From Ectothiorhodospiraceae bacterium (GTDB lineage Bacteria > Pseudomonadota > Gammaproteobacteria > SZUA-152), in NCBI GenBank assembly GCA_002401775.2, contig NVUB02000033.1, positions 1 to 41,321 on the forward strand: 41,321 nt of DNA, in the 5' to 3' direction. The translations under genes were made by a program, and so were the position numbers. Shown here in pieces: positions 7,891-15,208 of the stretch. Numbering within the stretch: position 1 is the first letter of the stretch; each line of letters begins with the position of its first letter. Below the pieces are notes generated by a model. The model made no database searches. It was not told where the DNA came from and saw only the letters and a list, made by a program, of their open reading frames with translations.

Positions 7891-8958
7891 ATGCCACTGG
7901 TAGCAAACTCATCATTACCCACTTTTGAGCGCCTTCGCAAAGAAGGAGAGACCATACTGAACCCCGCCCGCGCCTCGCATCAGGACATCCGGGAAATTCA
8001 TATTGGACTTTTAAACATGATGCCCGACGCTGCATTGGAAGCCACCGAGCGGCAATTCTTCCGACTGGTCAGTGAAAGTAATCAGATTGCCCAATTCCAT
8101 ATGCACCTCTTTACCCTGCCGCAATTGCAGCGTGGTGAAAAAGCCAGCGCACATATTCAACAGCACTATGAAACCTTTGAGTCTGTCCGGCAAGAAGGAC
8201 TCGATGCGCTGATTATTACCGGTGCCAATGTCTCACACCCTAACCTTGCTGATGAGGTATTTTGGGAGCCTCTGATAGAGGTTATCGACTGGAGCTACAA
8301 CCATGTGGCTTCCACCTTGTGCTCGTGTCTGGCGACTCACGCCGTGCTTCAGTTCCGACATCAACAAAAACGAATCCCTCTTGGTTTTAAACGCTGGGGT
8401 GTATTTGTTCATGAAGTCATCGACCGCAGTCACCCATTGGTGAATGGCATTAACACCCGCTTCGATGTTCCTCATTCGCGTTATAATGAAGTGACTCGCC
8501 AGCAATTTGAGGATGCGGGCTTACACGTACTCGCCGCCAGTCCTTCGGCAGGGGTACATCTTGCCGTGAGCGAAGACCGTTTCAGGATTGTCTATTTCCA
8601 AGGCCATCCAGAATATGACATCAATAGTTTATTAAAAGAATATAAACGTGAAGTGTTGTTATTTGTATCGAAACAACGTGACGACTACCCACCCGTGCCT
8701 GAAGATTATTTTTCACGGCAAATTAACGCTATTCTGCTGGAATACAAAGCGATACTGCTCGACTCAATCTCAAACCACACTGATACCCCTGAGTTCCCGG
8801 AAGAACTGATCCGTACCCTGCTACACAACACCTGGCACGATACAGGAGAAGCGGTGATCAATAACTGGATTGGCCACGTCTATCAAATCACCAATAATGA
8901 CCGCAAAAAATGCTTCATGGAAGGCATAGATCCTAATGATCCATTGGGCATACTGTAA
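7891..8958 (+). CDS. metA: Homoserine O-acyltransferase, MetA family
   Basis: A 355-aa cytosolic enzyme that acylates homoserine in the first committed step of methionine synthesis. Family signatures: IHIGLLNMMPDAALEATERQ near 37-56, the nucleophile Cys146 in STLCSCLATHA, and the His239/Glu241 pair in YFQGHPEYD. The residue that separates acyl donors (Gly for succinyl-CoA, Glu for acetyl-CoA, at position 111 of E. coli MetA) aligns with Ser115 in TGANVSHP, so the donor is not predictable by the simple rule. The C-terminal extension beyond about 310 is longer than in E. coli MetA. Monocistronic. The ATG is used, though without a strong Shine-Dalgarno. Confidence 0.9.
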   Translation: MPLVANSSLPTFERLRKEGETILNPARASHQDIREIHIGLLNMMPDAALEATERQFFRLVSESNQIAQFHMHLFTLPQLQRGEKASAHIQQHYETFESVRQEGLDALIITGANVSHPNLADEVFWEPLIEVIDWSYNHVASTLCSCLATHAVLQFRHQQKRIPLGFKRWGVFVHEVIDRSHPLVNGINTRFDVPHSRYNEVTRQQFEDAGLHVLAASPSAGVHLAVSEDRFRIVYFQGHPEYDINSLLKEYKREVLLFVSKQRDDYPPVPEDYFSRQINAILLEYKAILLDSISNHTDTPEFPEELIRTLLHNTWHDTGEAVINNWIGHVYQITNNDRKKCFMEGIDPNDPLGIL

Positions 8959-9079
8959 AGTGCTAAGTGTTAAGTGTTAAGTGCTAAGTGCTGAGTGATA
9001 AGTGCTGAGTGCTGAGTGCTGAGTGATAAGTGCTGAGTGATAAGTGCTGAGTGCTAAGTGCTGAGTGATAAGTGCTGAG
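8959..9079. repeat. Degenerate tandem array (AAGTGCTGAGTG type)
   Basis: About a dozen imperfect copies of a 9-10 bp unit, alternating AAGTGCTAAGTG, TAAGTGCTGAGTG and GTGATAAGTG, starting right behind the metA stop. There are no unique spacers, so it is not a CRISPR array. Reverse-complement pieces (AGCACTCAG) recur near 9439-9470, and direct pieces near 9658-9700 and 3355-3372. Confidence 0.8.
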
Positions 9080-9082
9080 GAC

Positions 9083-9254
9083 TGTAGGTCAGGTATATAG
9101 TTTCCAGTGCAGTTACCTGACAATATGCCGCAAGGCATTACGCTGGCGTGAAAGTCCCTCCCGCAGTTCCAACCGTTGTAGGGTTGAAAGCGGCCATGGA
9201 ATACAGAAATGAGTTAACCGTAAAATGTCAGGTAGCTGCGCAACCTGACCTACA
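9083..9254. repeat. Structured repeat element with 12-bp inverted ends, copy A
   Basis: 172 bp bounded by TGTAGGTCAGGT and its exact inverse ACCTGACCTACA. Inside are a hairpin ATGCC-GCAA-GGCAT with a GNRA-type tetraloop, a conserved GGCGTGAAAGTCCCTCCCGC, and a nested stem CCAACC/GGTTG within CCGC/GCGG. Each end can also fold locally (GTCAGGT...ACCTGAC). Copy B lies 220 bp downstream in the same orientation. No ORF. This looks like a non-autonomous mobile element or structured RNA; whether it is transcribed is unknown. Confidence 0.75.
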
Positions 9255-9277
9255 TTTACTCATACACTTTTTTACCT

Positions 9278-9383
9278 ATTGTAGGAGCGGCTTCAGCCGC
9301 GAATGATGCGTCACCATTCTCGTGGTAAAAGGTTGTGGTTAAAGGTCATGATTAAAGATCGCGGCTGAAGCTGCTCCTACAAT
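9278..9383. repeat. Inverted repeat, 25-bp arms
   Basis: Left arm 9278-9302 (contains GTAGGAGCGGCTTCAGCCGC) and right arm 9359-9383 are reverse complements with a single mismatch, around a 56-bp spacer. Each arm has its own inner palindrome GCGGCTtcAGCCGC. This is a well-known type of gammaproteobacterial extragenic palindrome. It sits between copies A and B of the larger element. Confidence 0.8.
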
Positions 9384-9473
9384 CAATATTCTGCCATATT
9401 CCATTACATTTTTTGTTGGGTCAGGTAATGCGTTTTTTCTTAGCACTCAGTCCTTAGCACTCAGCACTTGTTT

Positions 9474-9652
9474 TGTAGGTCAGGTATGTAGTTACCAGTG
9501 CAGTTACCCGACTATATGCCGCAAGGCATCAACCTGGCGTGAAAGTCCCTCCCGCAGTTCCAACCGTTGTAGGGTTGAAAGCGGGTATGGGGTATGGAGT
9601 ACAGAGTTTAGTTAACCGTAAAATGTCAGGTAGCTGCGCAACCTGACCTACA
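9474..9652. repeat. Structured repeat element with 12-bp inverted ends, copy B
   Basis: 179 bp with the same ends as copy A and an almost identical core from the ATGCC-GCAA-GGCAT hairpin to GGGTTGAAAGCGG. It differs mainly by a few extra bases (GGTATGG) after the core, and compensating-type changes appear in the left stem (ACCTGAC versus ACCCGAC is not compensated). Same orientation as copy A. Confidence 0.75.
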
Positions 9653-9720
9653 AACAAGTGATTAGGACTGAGTGCTAAGTGCTGAGGACTAGTACAGAGG
9701 ACTTAAGTACCCGCATTGGT

Positions 9721-9795
9721 TTTCTTTGCGTCCTTATGCGCCTTTGCGGCCTTTGCGTTTACAACACGGAATCTACTTAAACCTCAAGCTCTGTA
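9721..9795. repeat. Interspersed repeat, copy 2
   Basis: Second copy of the repeat at 3409-3478, recognisable by GCGGCCTTTGCGTTTACAAC and a shared tail ending in CTGTA. It lies 25 bp beyond the 3' end of the small exported protein gene. Confidence 0.7.
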
Positions 9796-9820
9796 GTTAT
9801 GAATAGGTATGAGTTACTGG

Positions 9821-10219
9821 CTATTTCATCATAGCATTCAGGGTTGTTTTGTCTTGGTTGCTGGGTCTGTGATCGAGGTTGAGAATAATGCTGGCAAGGT
9901 CACGTTCTGATTGTGTCGACGCTTTGTCGTTAATAATGGCTTTTAATGGTGCGACATCTTTTGACGCGACTTTATGTTCCAGGTTTACCATTGCCCTTGC
10001 GATGGCGCGTTCGTACCCGGTAGTTTCAGAGGCACTGATTAATACTTGCAGTTCACTTTTACCTTGGGGGCTAGGATAGTGCTTCAACCGGTGCATGATT
10101 TTTGCCATTTGTTGAATTGCCGTGCCGCCTGATCCTGTACTTTCCCCTGAAAATGCCCAGGAGCTCGCCATAAGGCCAGCAATGAAGGTAATAGTGGTTA
10201 ATAACCGAACAATATTCAT
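9821..10219 (-). CDS. Small exported protein with two internal repeats, unknown function
   Basis: A 132-aa protein with a classical signal peptide (MNIVRLL then a hydrophobic stretch ending SWAFSG). The start is the ATG at 10219, because AGGGAG lies close upstream; an in-frame extension to 10294 lacks a Shine-Dalgarno and would spoil the signal peptide. The mature part contains two copies of a roughly 33-residue unit with pattern L..(L/I)I......ER.(I/L)A..(M/I).NL.H. This suggests a small helical repeat protein. I do not recognise the family. It lies 129 bp downstream of adk on the same strand but with its own leader. Confidence 0.65.
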   Translation of the reverse strand: MNIVRLLTTITFIAGLMASSWAFSGESTGSGGTAIQQMAKIMHRLKHYPSPQGKSELQVLISASETTGYERAIARAMVNLEHKVASKDVAPLKAIINDKASTQSERDLASIILNLDHRPSNQDKTTLNAMMK

Positions 10220-10348
10220 ACTTACTCCCTGTCTTTTTTTAAAAATCGTGAAGAAGATAGAAAAACTGTGCACGTTAGCATACCGCGAGATCATTAGTTT
10301 GTCTCTATACTTATTACTGATACTTAATACGCCATGCAGACCTGCTTA

Positions 10349-11005
10349 CTATGCAGGTGCTGCTGCAACGGCCTCACAGATGGCAGCTAATACTTCATCC
10401 GTAGAACCTGCGCCAATGTTGACAAGTAAACCTTCGCTTTCATAAAAATTAGCCAAGGGAGCCGTTTTTTCTTGATAAGTGGCTAAACGTTGGCTGATAG
10501 CCTGTTCGGTTTCATCCTCACGTTGAATAACCTTACTGCCACATTTATCGCAAATACCGTCGACCTTAGTAGGACTGCTCTTGATGTTGTAGATGGCCTG
10601 GCAGGACGAATTTTCACAGGTCCGACGCGTGGTCAGCCGATCTAATATGACATCCCGTGGTACATCGAGATTTATAGCCTTGTCCAACTCAATGCCGAGT
10701 TCGCTCAGTAACGTTTTAAGGGCTTCAGCCTGAGGTATTGTTCTCGGGAATCCATCCAGTAAAAAACCATTTTTGCAATCCGGCTCCTGAAGACGGTCAC
10801 CCATAATACCCATAATGAGTTCGTCAGGCACCAGATTACCGGCTTTCATGAAAGCATTAGCCTGTTGGCCAAGTTCAGACCCGGCTTGTACTGCCCCTCG
10901 CAATATATCGCCTGTGGAGATTTGTACAGAACCATCAAATTCGGTAAGTCGTTTTGCCACGGTTCCTTTACCGGCTCCTGGAGCACCCAATAATATAATT
11001 TTCAT
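10349..11005 (-). CDS. adk: Adenylate kinase (zinc-type LID)
   Basis: A 218-aa long-form adenylate kinase: ATP + AMP to 2 ADP. P-loop GAPGAGKGT at residues 7-15, AMP-binding STGDILR and LDGFPRT, LID domain at about 122-160. The LID has four cysteines (C-x4-C then C-x2-C, in TCENSSC and CDKCG) forming the structural zinc site usual in Gram-positive enzymes; E. coli Adk has a hydrogen-bond network there instead. GGGAG precedes the ATG. The gene lies 3' of the chemosensory operon with a 237-bp gap and probably has its own promoter. The C-terminal tail is Ala-rich. Confidence 0.95.
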   Translation of the reverse strand: MKIILLGAPGAGKGTVAKRLTEFDGSVQISTGDILRGAVQAGSELGQQANAFMKAGNLVPDELIMGIMGDRLQEPDCKNGFLLDGFPRTIPQAEALKTLLSELGIELDKAINLDVPRDVILDRLTTRRTCENSSCQAIYNIKSSPTKVDGICDKCGSKVIQREDETEQAISQRLATYQEKTAPLANFYESEGLLVNIGAGSTDEVLAAICEAVAAAPA

Positions 11006-11242
11006 GACAGACTCCCTTTTGAGTTCAGTTTGCTTTCGATGTTAAGTTAAGCGCAACTGATATGATGATTTTTATTACTATCACCTGAATCCGAAGACAC
11101 AAGTCTCATTGTCACGCAATTGTGCCTATTGCAGGCTTCGGAAGCAATCAATTAAAATGGATTAGCATTAACAATGCTTAGGTGTACATAAGGTAACGCA
11201 TAAGGTACATAGAGCAGAAACTGCGGGAAAGGAATTACTGAG

Positions 11243-12370
11243 CTATCGGGAAAATATCTGCGTCAAGCGTTTGTCTAACGCTTCAAATTCATCATTAAGC
11301 ACCACACCTTTGTCAAAGATGGCATCCACCTTTTCATAGCAATCGATTGCAATATTTCGAATCATATTCTCTTGGTGGTCAGACAAGCCCAGATTCATTA
11401 TGGCATCGTCCATTTTATCCGTCATATCCTGGATGGTTTGCAAATTATCTTTCTGAATACTCTGGAAAGATTGACTGGCACCGACCAGTGTCTCTCTCAC
11501 GGCATCCAGTACATTAGCATTTTGTTGATTGGTGTCATCAAAGAGTAAAATTTTGATGCAGGCCTCAATCGCATTGCACAAGCTACCCAGTGAATCCTTT
11601 AAGGTACCATAACGTTCAGGGTCGTCTATAGGCATATTTTTAATCAGCAATGAAAAATTCTCATAATTAATCATCGTTCTCGCACCAAAATCCCAAAACC
11701 GGTCTTGTTGCCGAGCGAGTTCAATAACATTCTCTTCTAATGGACTAACCGAACCACGATCACCAATATTAATGAATGATGTGGAAGTAACTATATGCAA
11801 GGTACTGCGTAATTGATAAGAATTCATAACCCGGAATAAATGCTCTGCGAGTTCGTCAAAACTTTTTGCATTCAGTGAATTTTTATAAAATTCCAGTATC
11901 TGCCCAAGGTCGCTGGAATAGGTCATTGCCTGCATGGCGGCATTAAAGGACTCACTGAGCTGCTGTTTTTGCGCGATACTCTGCTCATACTGACTGGCAG
12001 CACGTTTTACTTTTTCAAGTAATTCATCGGTTGATATGGGTTTTGAGACATAGTCATCACCTCCCACTTCATAACCTTTCAGTTTTTCATCAATATCCGT
12101 GAGAGAAGAAACAAATATAAAGGGGATATCTTTGGTCTCTTCATTGGTTTTAATATGACGACAAAATTCATACCCATCCATTTCAGGCATGGAAACGTCG
12201 GATAAAATAACGTGCACGCTTGAGGGGTTTTGAGTAATCCGTGTCAGGGCATCTTTCCCATTATCAGCGCGCATGGTTTGATAGCCTGCTTCTGCCAGAA
12301 ACAAGGTGTGTAGCTCAGACTGTAATGGCTCATCATCGACGACAAATACCGTGATTTCGTTATTATCCAC
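11243..12370 (-). CDS. Response regulator with an unrecognised C-terminal domain
   Basis: About 375 aa. The N-terminal REC domain (residues about 5-120) has the acidic pair in VVDDEP, the phospho-acceptor Asp in [11 protein letters not shown], and the conserved Lys in VSKPI. A coiled linker (about 125-160) leads into a roughly 200-residue domain matching no DNA-binding, GGDEF, EAL or HD-GYP pattern. The start is taken as GTG at 12370 because it overlaps the cheB stop by 8 nt with AAAGG upstream; the longer frame would begin deep inside cheB. As last gene of the chemosensory operon, it is a likely phosphorylation target of CheA beside CheY. The C-terminal domain may be an output or ligand-sensing (GAF-like) module; this is a guess. 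Confidence 0.8.
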   Translation of the reverse strand: MDNNEITVFVVDDEPLQSELHTLFLAEAGYQTMRADNGKDALTRITQNPSSVHVILSDVSMPEMDGYEFCRHIKTNEETKDIPFIFVSSLTDIDEKLKGYEVGGDDYVSKPISTDELLEKVKRAASQYEQSIAQKQQLSESFNAAMQAMTYSSDLGQILEFYKNSLNAKSFDELAEHLFRVMNSYQLRSTLHIVTSTSFINIGDRGSVSPLEENVIELARQQDRFWDFGARTMINYENFSLLIKNMPIDDPERYGTLKDSLGSLCNAIEACIKILLFDDTNQQNANVLDAVRETLVGASQSFQSIQKDNLQTIQDMTDKMDDAIMNLGLSDHQENMIRNIAIDCYEKVDAIFDKGVVLNDEFEALDKRLTQIFSR

Positions 12371-13454
12371 GAGCCATACCTTTAACAAGCTCAATAATTT
12401 TATCGGGTATATTATTGAGAGAAAGGACGCTATCCACACAACCCAATTTTACCGCTTCACCTGGCATACCCCACACCACGCTACTTTTTTCATCCTGTGC
12501 GACGGTGGGTGATCCGGCTTCGTGCATTTCGTGCATACCTGCCGCGCCATCATTTCCCATCCCTGTCAAAATAACCGATATAGCATTTGGCCCAACGTTT
12601 TGTGCCAAGGAGCGAAACATAACATCGACCGATGGCTTGTGACGATTCACTTCTGGGCCATTATTAAGCCGACATATAAACCGTGCGCCATCTCTCTCCA
12701 CTAATAAATGTCGATTACCCGGTGCAATATAGACATGCCCCGTTACGATATGTTGACCATCAGTTGCCTCACAGACCGTCATTGCAGATACACCATTCAT
12801 GCGATTGGCAAATGGCCCACTAAAGGCTTCCGGAATATGCTGGGAGATGACAGTGCCAGGCGTGTCAGGGGGCAACTGCATTAGTACTTCTTTAATGGCT
12901 TCAGTGCCGCCGGTTGAAGCCCCAATGGCCAGAATTCTATCGGTGGTTTTGAAGTGTTTGGCCGCTTTTTTCTTTGCTAAAATGGCATCAGCGGTCAGGC
13001 GTTCCGATGGTCGCATATCGACACGATTTACGTCGAGGGGGCGCACTCTCGCTTTAGATGCGATGCGCACTTTTTCGATAATCTCATCTGCATAACCTTC
13101 AAGACTATGTGCCAGATCTGTTTTCGGTTTCGATACAAAGTCTACAGCACCAAGTTCCAGGGCTTCCAGCGTGATGTCGGCGCCCTTCTCCGTTAAAGAA
13201 GATACCATTACTACGGGCATTGGCCGTAAACGCATTAAATTCCCGAGAAATGTCACCCCATCCATACGAGGCATTTCAACATCTAAGGTCAGCACATCAG
13301 GATTAAGTGTCTTAATTTTATCCCTGGCCATTATAGGATCATGTGCGGCTCCAACAACTTCAATGTCAGGGGCGCTATTTAACATTTCAGTCAGCATTTG
13401 CCTGACTAGTGCTGAATCATCCACAATCAGAACTTTTATTTTTGCCATGAGCAT
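12363..13454 (-). CDS. cheB: Chemotaxis methylesterase/glutamine deamidase CheB
   Basis: A 363-aa protein that removes methyl groups from the receptor when phosphorylated by CheA. REC domain at 5-120 with Asp12/Asp13 and phospho-site Asp58. The C-terminal esterase domain has the catalytic triad Ser180 (GASTGG), His206 (ISQHIP) and Asp302 (GMGNDGAAG). Two ATGs at 13454 and 13448 are both usable; GGATAA sits nearest the first. It follows cheD by 54 bp and overlaps the downstream response regulator by 8 nt. Confidence 0.96.
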   Translation of the reverse strand: MLMAKIKVLIVDDSALVRQMLTEMLNSAPDIEVVGAAHDPIMARDKIKTLNPDVLTLDVEMPRMDGVTFLGNLMRLRPMPVVMVSSLTEKGADITLEALELGAVDFVSKPKTDLAHSLEGYADEIIEKVRIASKARVRPLDVNRVDMRPSERLTADAILAKKKAAKHFKTTDRILAIGASTGGTEAIKEVLMQLPPDTPGTVISQHIPEAFSGPFANRMNGVSAMTVCEATDGQHIVTGHVYIAPGNRHLLVERDGARFICRLNNGPEVNRHKPSVDVMFRSLAQNVGPNAISVILTGMGNDGAAGMHEMHEAGSPTVAQDEKSSVVWGMPGEAVKLGCVDSVLSLNNIPDKIIELVKGMARG

Positions 13455-13508
13455 TTTATCCGTTGTTATTTTATTTTAAATTTTTCGTTTCCTGGATTAA
13501 TATTTTTA

Positions 13509-14150
13509 TTAAAATAGTTCAATGTCACTCTCTACCGGGGTCAAATCAATTTCTTTCATGTAAGCCGTTTCGCGTTCTGCAACCGTTTGATTATGCATGG
13601 TCCGTAATTTTTTCATTCGAGCCATTCCGGTAAGTGGGTTATATTGTACTTTTCGTGGATACAGATCGCCCAAATCCTCAGACACAAGTGTCAATCCTTC
13701 AAGATTAATATATTCTAATACAAATTCGATATTACGTTTTCCAATATCGGTCATGTGTGATAACACTCGGCCTCCACCAAAAAGTTTTACTTCTAAATTT
13801 TCACGTTGTCCACCGTGTTTGAGTATTTCATTAATTAAATGCTCCATGGCAAAGTTACCGTAGCGCGCCGCACTACTGTCTTTCGATTTTAATAGATTAT
13901 TGTCTTTTGCAACAGGGAGCATAAAATGATTCATACCACCTATAGATTTGTCAGGGTCACGAATACAGGCTGATATACAAGACCCTAGTACGGTTGTAAT
14001 CATTTCATCTAACTTCGTGACGTATAACTCACCGGGCAATATTTTTGCCACATTCGTTTCATTTCCCTTATCCCAATAACGTTTTATATGACCAAAACCT
14101 CGTAGTGCACGAGGTAGTATATTTGTTTGTCCGTCATTAAATATAGTCAC
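13509..14150 (-). CDS. cheD: Chemoreceptor glutamine deamidase CheD
   Basis: A 213-aa deamidase of receptor glutamines. The catalytic Thr-Cys-His arrangement is complete: Thr52, Cys58 (VLGSCIS) and His75 (GGMNHFMLP), with the same Cys-His and Thr-Cys spacing as in Thermotoga CheD. The conserved FGGG and GRKV-like elements follow (KLFGGGRVL; PRKVQYN). Start is GTG at 14150, with a weak GGAA upstream. It is about 40 residues longer at the N-terminus than the smallest CheD proteins. It sits between cheR (35-bp gap) and cheB, as in Aer2/Che2-type clusters. Confidence 0.95.
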   Translation of the reverse strand: MTIFNDGQTNILPRALRGFGHIKRYWDKGNETNVAKILPGELYVTKLDEMITTVLGSCISACIRDPDKSIGGMNHFMLPVAKDNNLLKSKDSSAARYGNFAMEHLINEILKHGGQRENLEVKLFGGGRVLSHMTDIGKRNIEFVLEYINLEGLTLVSEDLGDLYPRKVQYNPLTGMARMKKLRTMHNQTVAERETAYMKEIDLTPVESDIELF

Positions 14151-14185
14151 GAAAGGTTCCCGAAACGATTTATAATGCCCAATAA

Positions 14186-15061
14186 TTAATGTTTTTTCTG
14201 GTAAATGGTTTTACCAATCAGTTGATAGCGTTCTGTTTTTTTGAACATTGTTTCCGAGTGGCCAAGAAACAAATGGCCATTTTCATCCAAAAGACCGGCA
14301 TAGCGATCAAATAATTTCTGCTGTGTCGGCTTATTAAAATAAATAACCACGTTACGACAAAAAATTAAATCGAAAGGGCCTTTCATCGGCCAATCATTCA
14401 TCAGGTTAAGTTGTTTAAAGGTAATCAGATCTCTTAGTTCCCTTGTCATTCGCACCATCCCCTCATTGGCACCATTACCACTGTTAATCCAGCGTCGTAA
14501 GCGTGTTTTTGACAAACCTTCCACGCGACTTTTTTCGTAGATGCCATTACTGGCTTTTTCTAACACCTTGGTGTCGAGGTCTGTTGCTAATATTCTAACA
14601 TCCCAGCTTTTATATTTTTCCATGACCTCGTTGACGACCATCGCAATAGAATACGGTTCTTCACCGGTGGAACAACCCGCAGACCAAATTCGGATGCGAT
14701 GTGCATCTTTATTTTGAATTTTTTTTTCAACTAAAGTGGGTATTAATTTTTTGGCAAGATAGTCAAAATGATGATCCTCACGAAAAAATGAGGTCAGATT
14801 GGTGGTGATGGCATTGACAAAATTGACCATTTCTTCATCATGACCTTTTTGCAGCAAGTCACAATAATCCCGAAAACGAGTCATTCGGAGTTCACGTAAA
14901 CGCCGAGCAAGCCTTCCGTAGACCAGGTCCTTTTTATTTTCAGAGAGCATAATACCAGTACGGTCTGCCACCAGGTCACGAATAAACCGAAAATCAGCAC
15001 CCGTGAAATGAAATTCACGCGCTAATCCCGAGTCCAATTCAACTGCACTATTCGCCACCAT
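14186..15061 (-). CDS. cheR: Chemotaxis protein methyltransferase CheR
   Basis: A 291-aa SAM-dependent glutamate methyltransferase for the receptor. The N-terminal alpha domain (about 12-80) precedes the SAM-binding domain with IWSAGCSTGEEPYSIAM (about 124-140) and FDLIFCRNVVIYF near 230. The insertion that binds the receptor pentapeptide is present by length. The start is the ATG at 15061 because GGAA lies 8 nt upstream; a TTG two codons earlier is less likely. It lies 147 bp after the receptor gene, with a strong stem-loop between them. The receptor ends in WEEF, the type of tail that recruits CheR. Confidence 0.95.
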   Translation of the reverse strand: MVANSAVELDSGLAREFHFTGADFRFIRDLVADRTGIMLSENKKDLVYGRLARRLRELRMTRFRDYCDLLQKGHDEEMVNFVNAITTNLTSFFREDHHFDYLAKKLIPTLVEKKIQNKDAHRIRIWSAGCSTGEEPYSIAMVVNEVMEKYKSWDVRILATDLDTKVLEKASNGIYEKSRVEGLSKTRLRRWINSGNGANEGMVRMTRELRDLITFKQLNLMNDWPMKGPFDLIFCRNVVIYFNKPTQQKLFDRYAGLLDENGHLFLGHSETMFKKTERYQLIGKTIYQKKH

Positions 15062-15144
15062 TATCAATATTCCATTCCTTTTATCGTAATTACCGTGGCT
15101 TTTTACATGAGCTGTGTTCTTTTACATAAGCGGTGGCCTTTTAA

Positions 15145-15180
15145 GTACCCCTTACCCATCATTCAGAAGGTAAGGGGTAC
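15145..15180 (-). terminator. Intercistronic stem-loop between receptor gene and cheR
   Basis: Perfect 12-bp arms (GTACCCCTTACC at 15145-15156 and GGTAAGGGGTAC at 15169-15180) around a 12-nt loop, inside the chemosensory operon. On the transcribed strand a T-rich run (AAAAGGCC region reading as TTAAAAGG) follows but no clean U-tract. It may be a partial terminator or mRNA-processing and stability element lowering cheR-cheD-cheB expression relative to the receptor. Confidence 0.5.
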
Positions 15181-15208
15181 CCAAAAGTTCAGGCAACAGG
15201 CCGGCAGC

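Larger units (their letters stand above)
8959..9820. other. 860-bp non-coding repeat island
   Basis: Between metA and the small exported protein there is no gene. The stretch is filled by an AGTGCTGAGT-type tandem array (8959-9079), two copies of a 172-179 bp element with inverted ends (9083-9254 and 9474-9652), a 25-bp inverted repeat (9278-9383), reverse-orientation pieces of the tandem unit (about 9439-9470 and 9658-9700), and the second copy of the CTTTGCGGCC repeat (9721-9795). Each is listed separately. Confidence 0.8.

Noticed and set aside
8959..9079. Possible CRISPR array
   Set aside because: Units are 9-10 bp and contiguous, without unique spacers, and no cas gene is in the window.
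9083..9254. Retron msr/msd
   Set aside because: Inverted ends exist, but there is no reverse transcriptase gene nearby and no typical branching-G structure could be shown.
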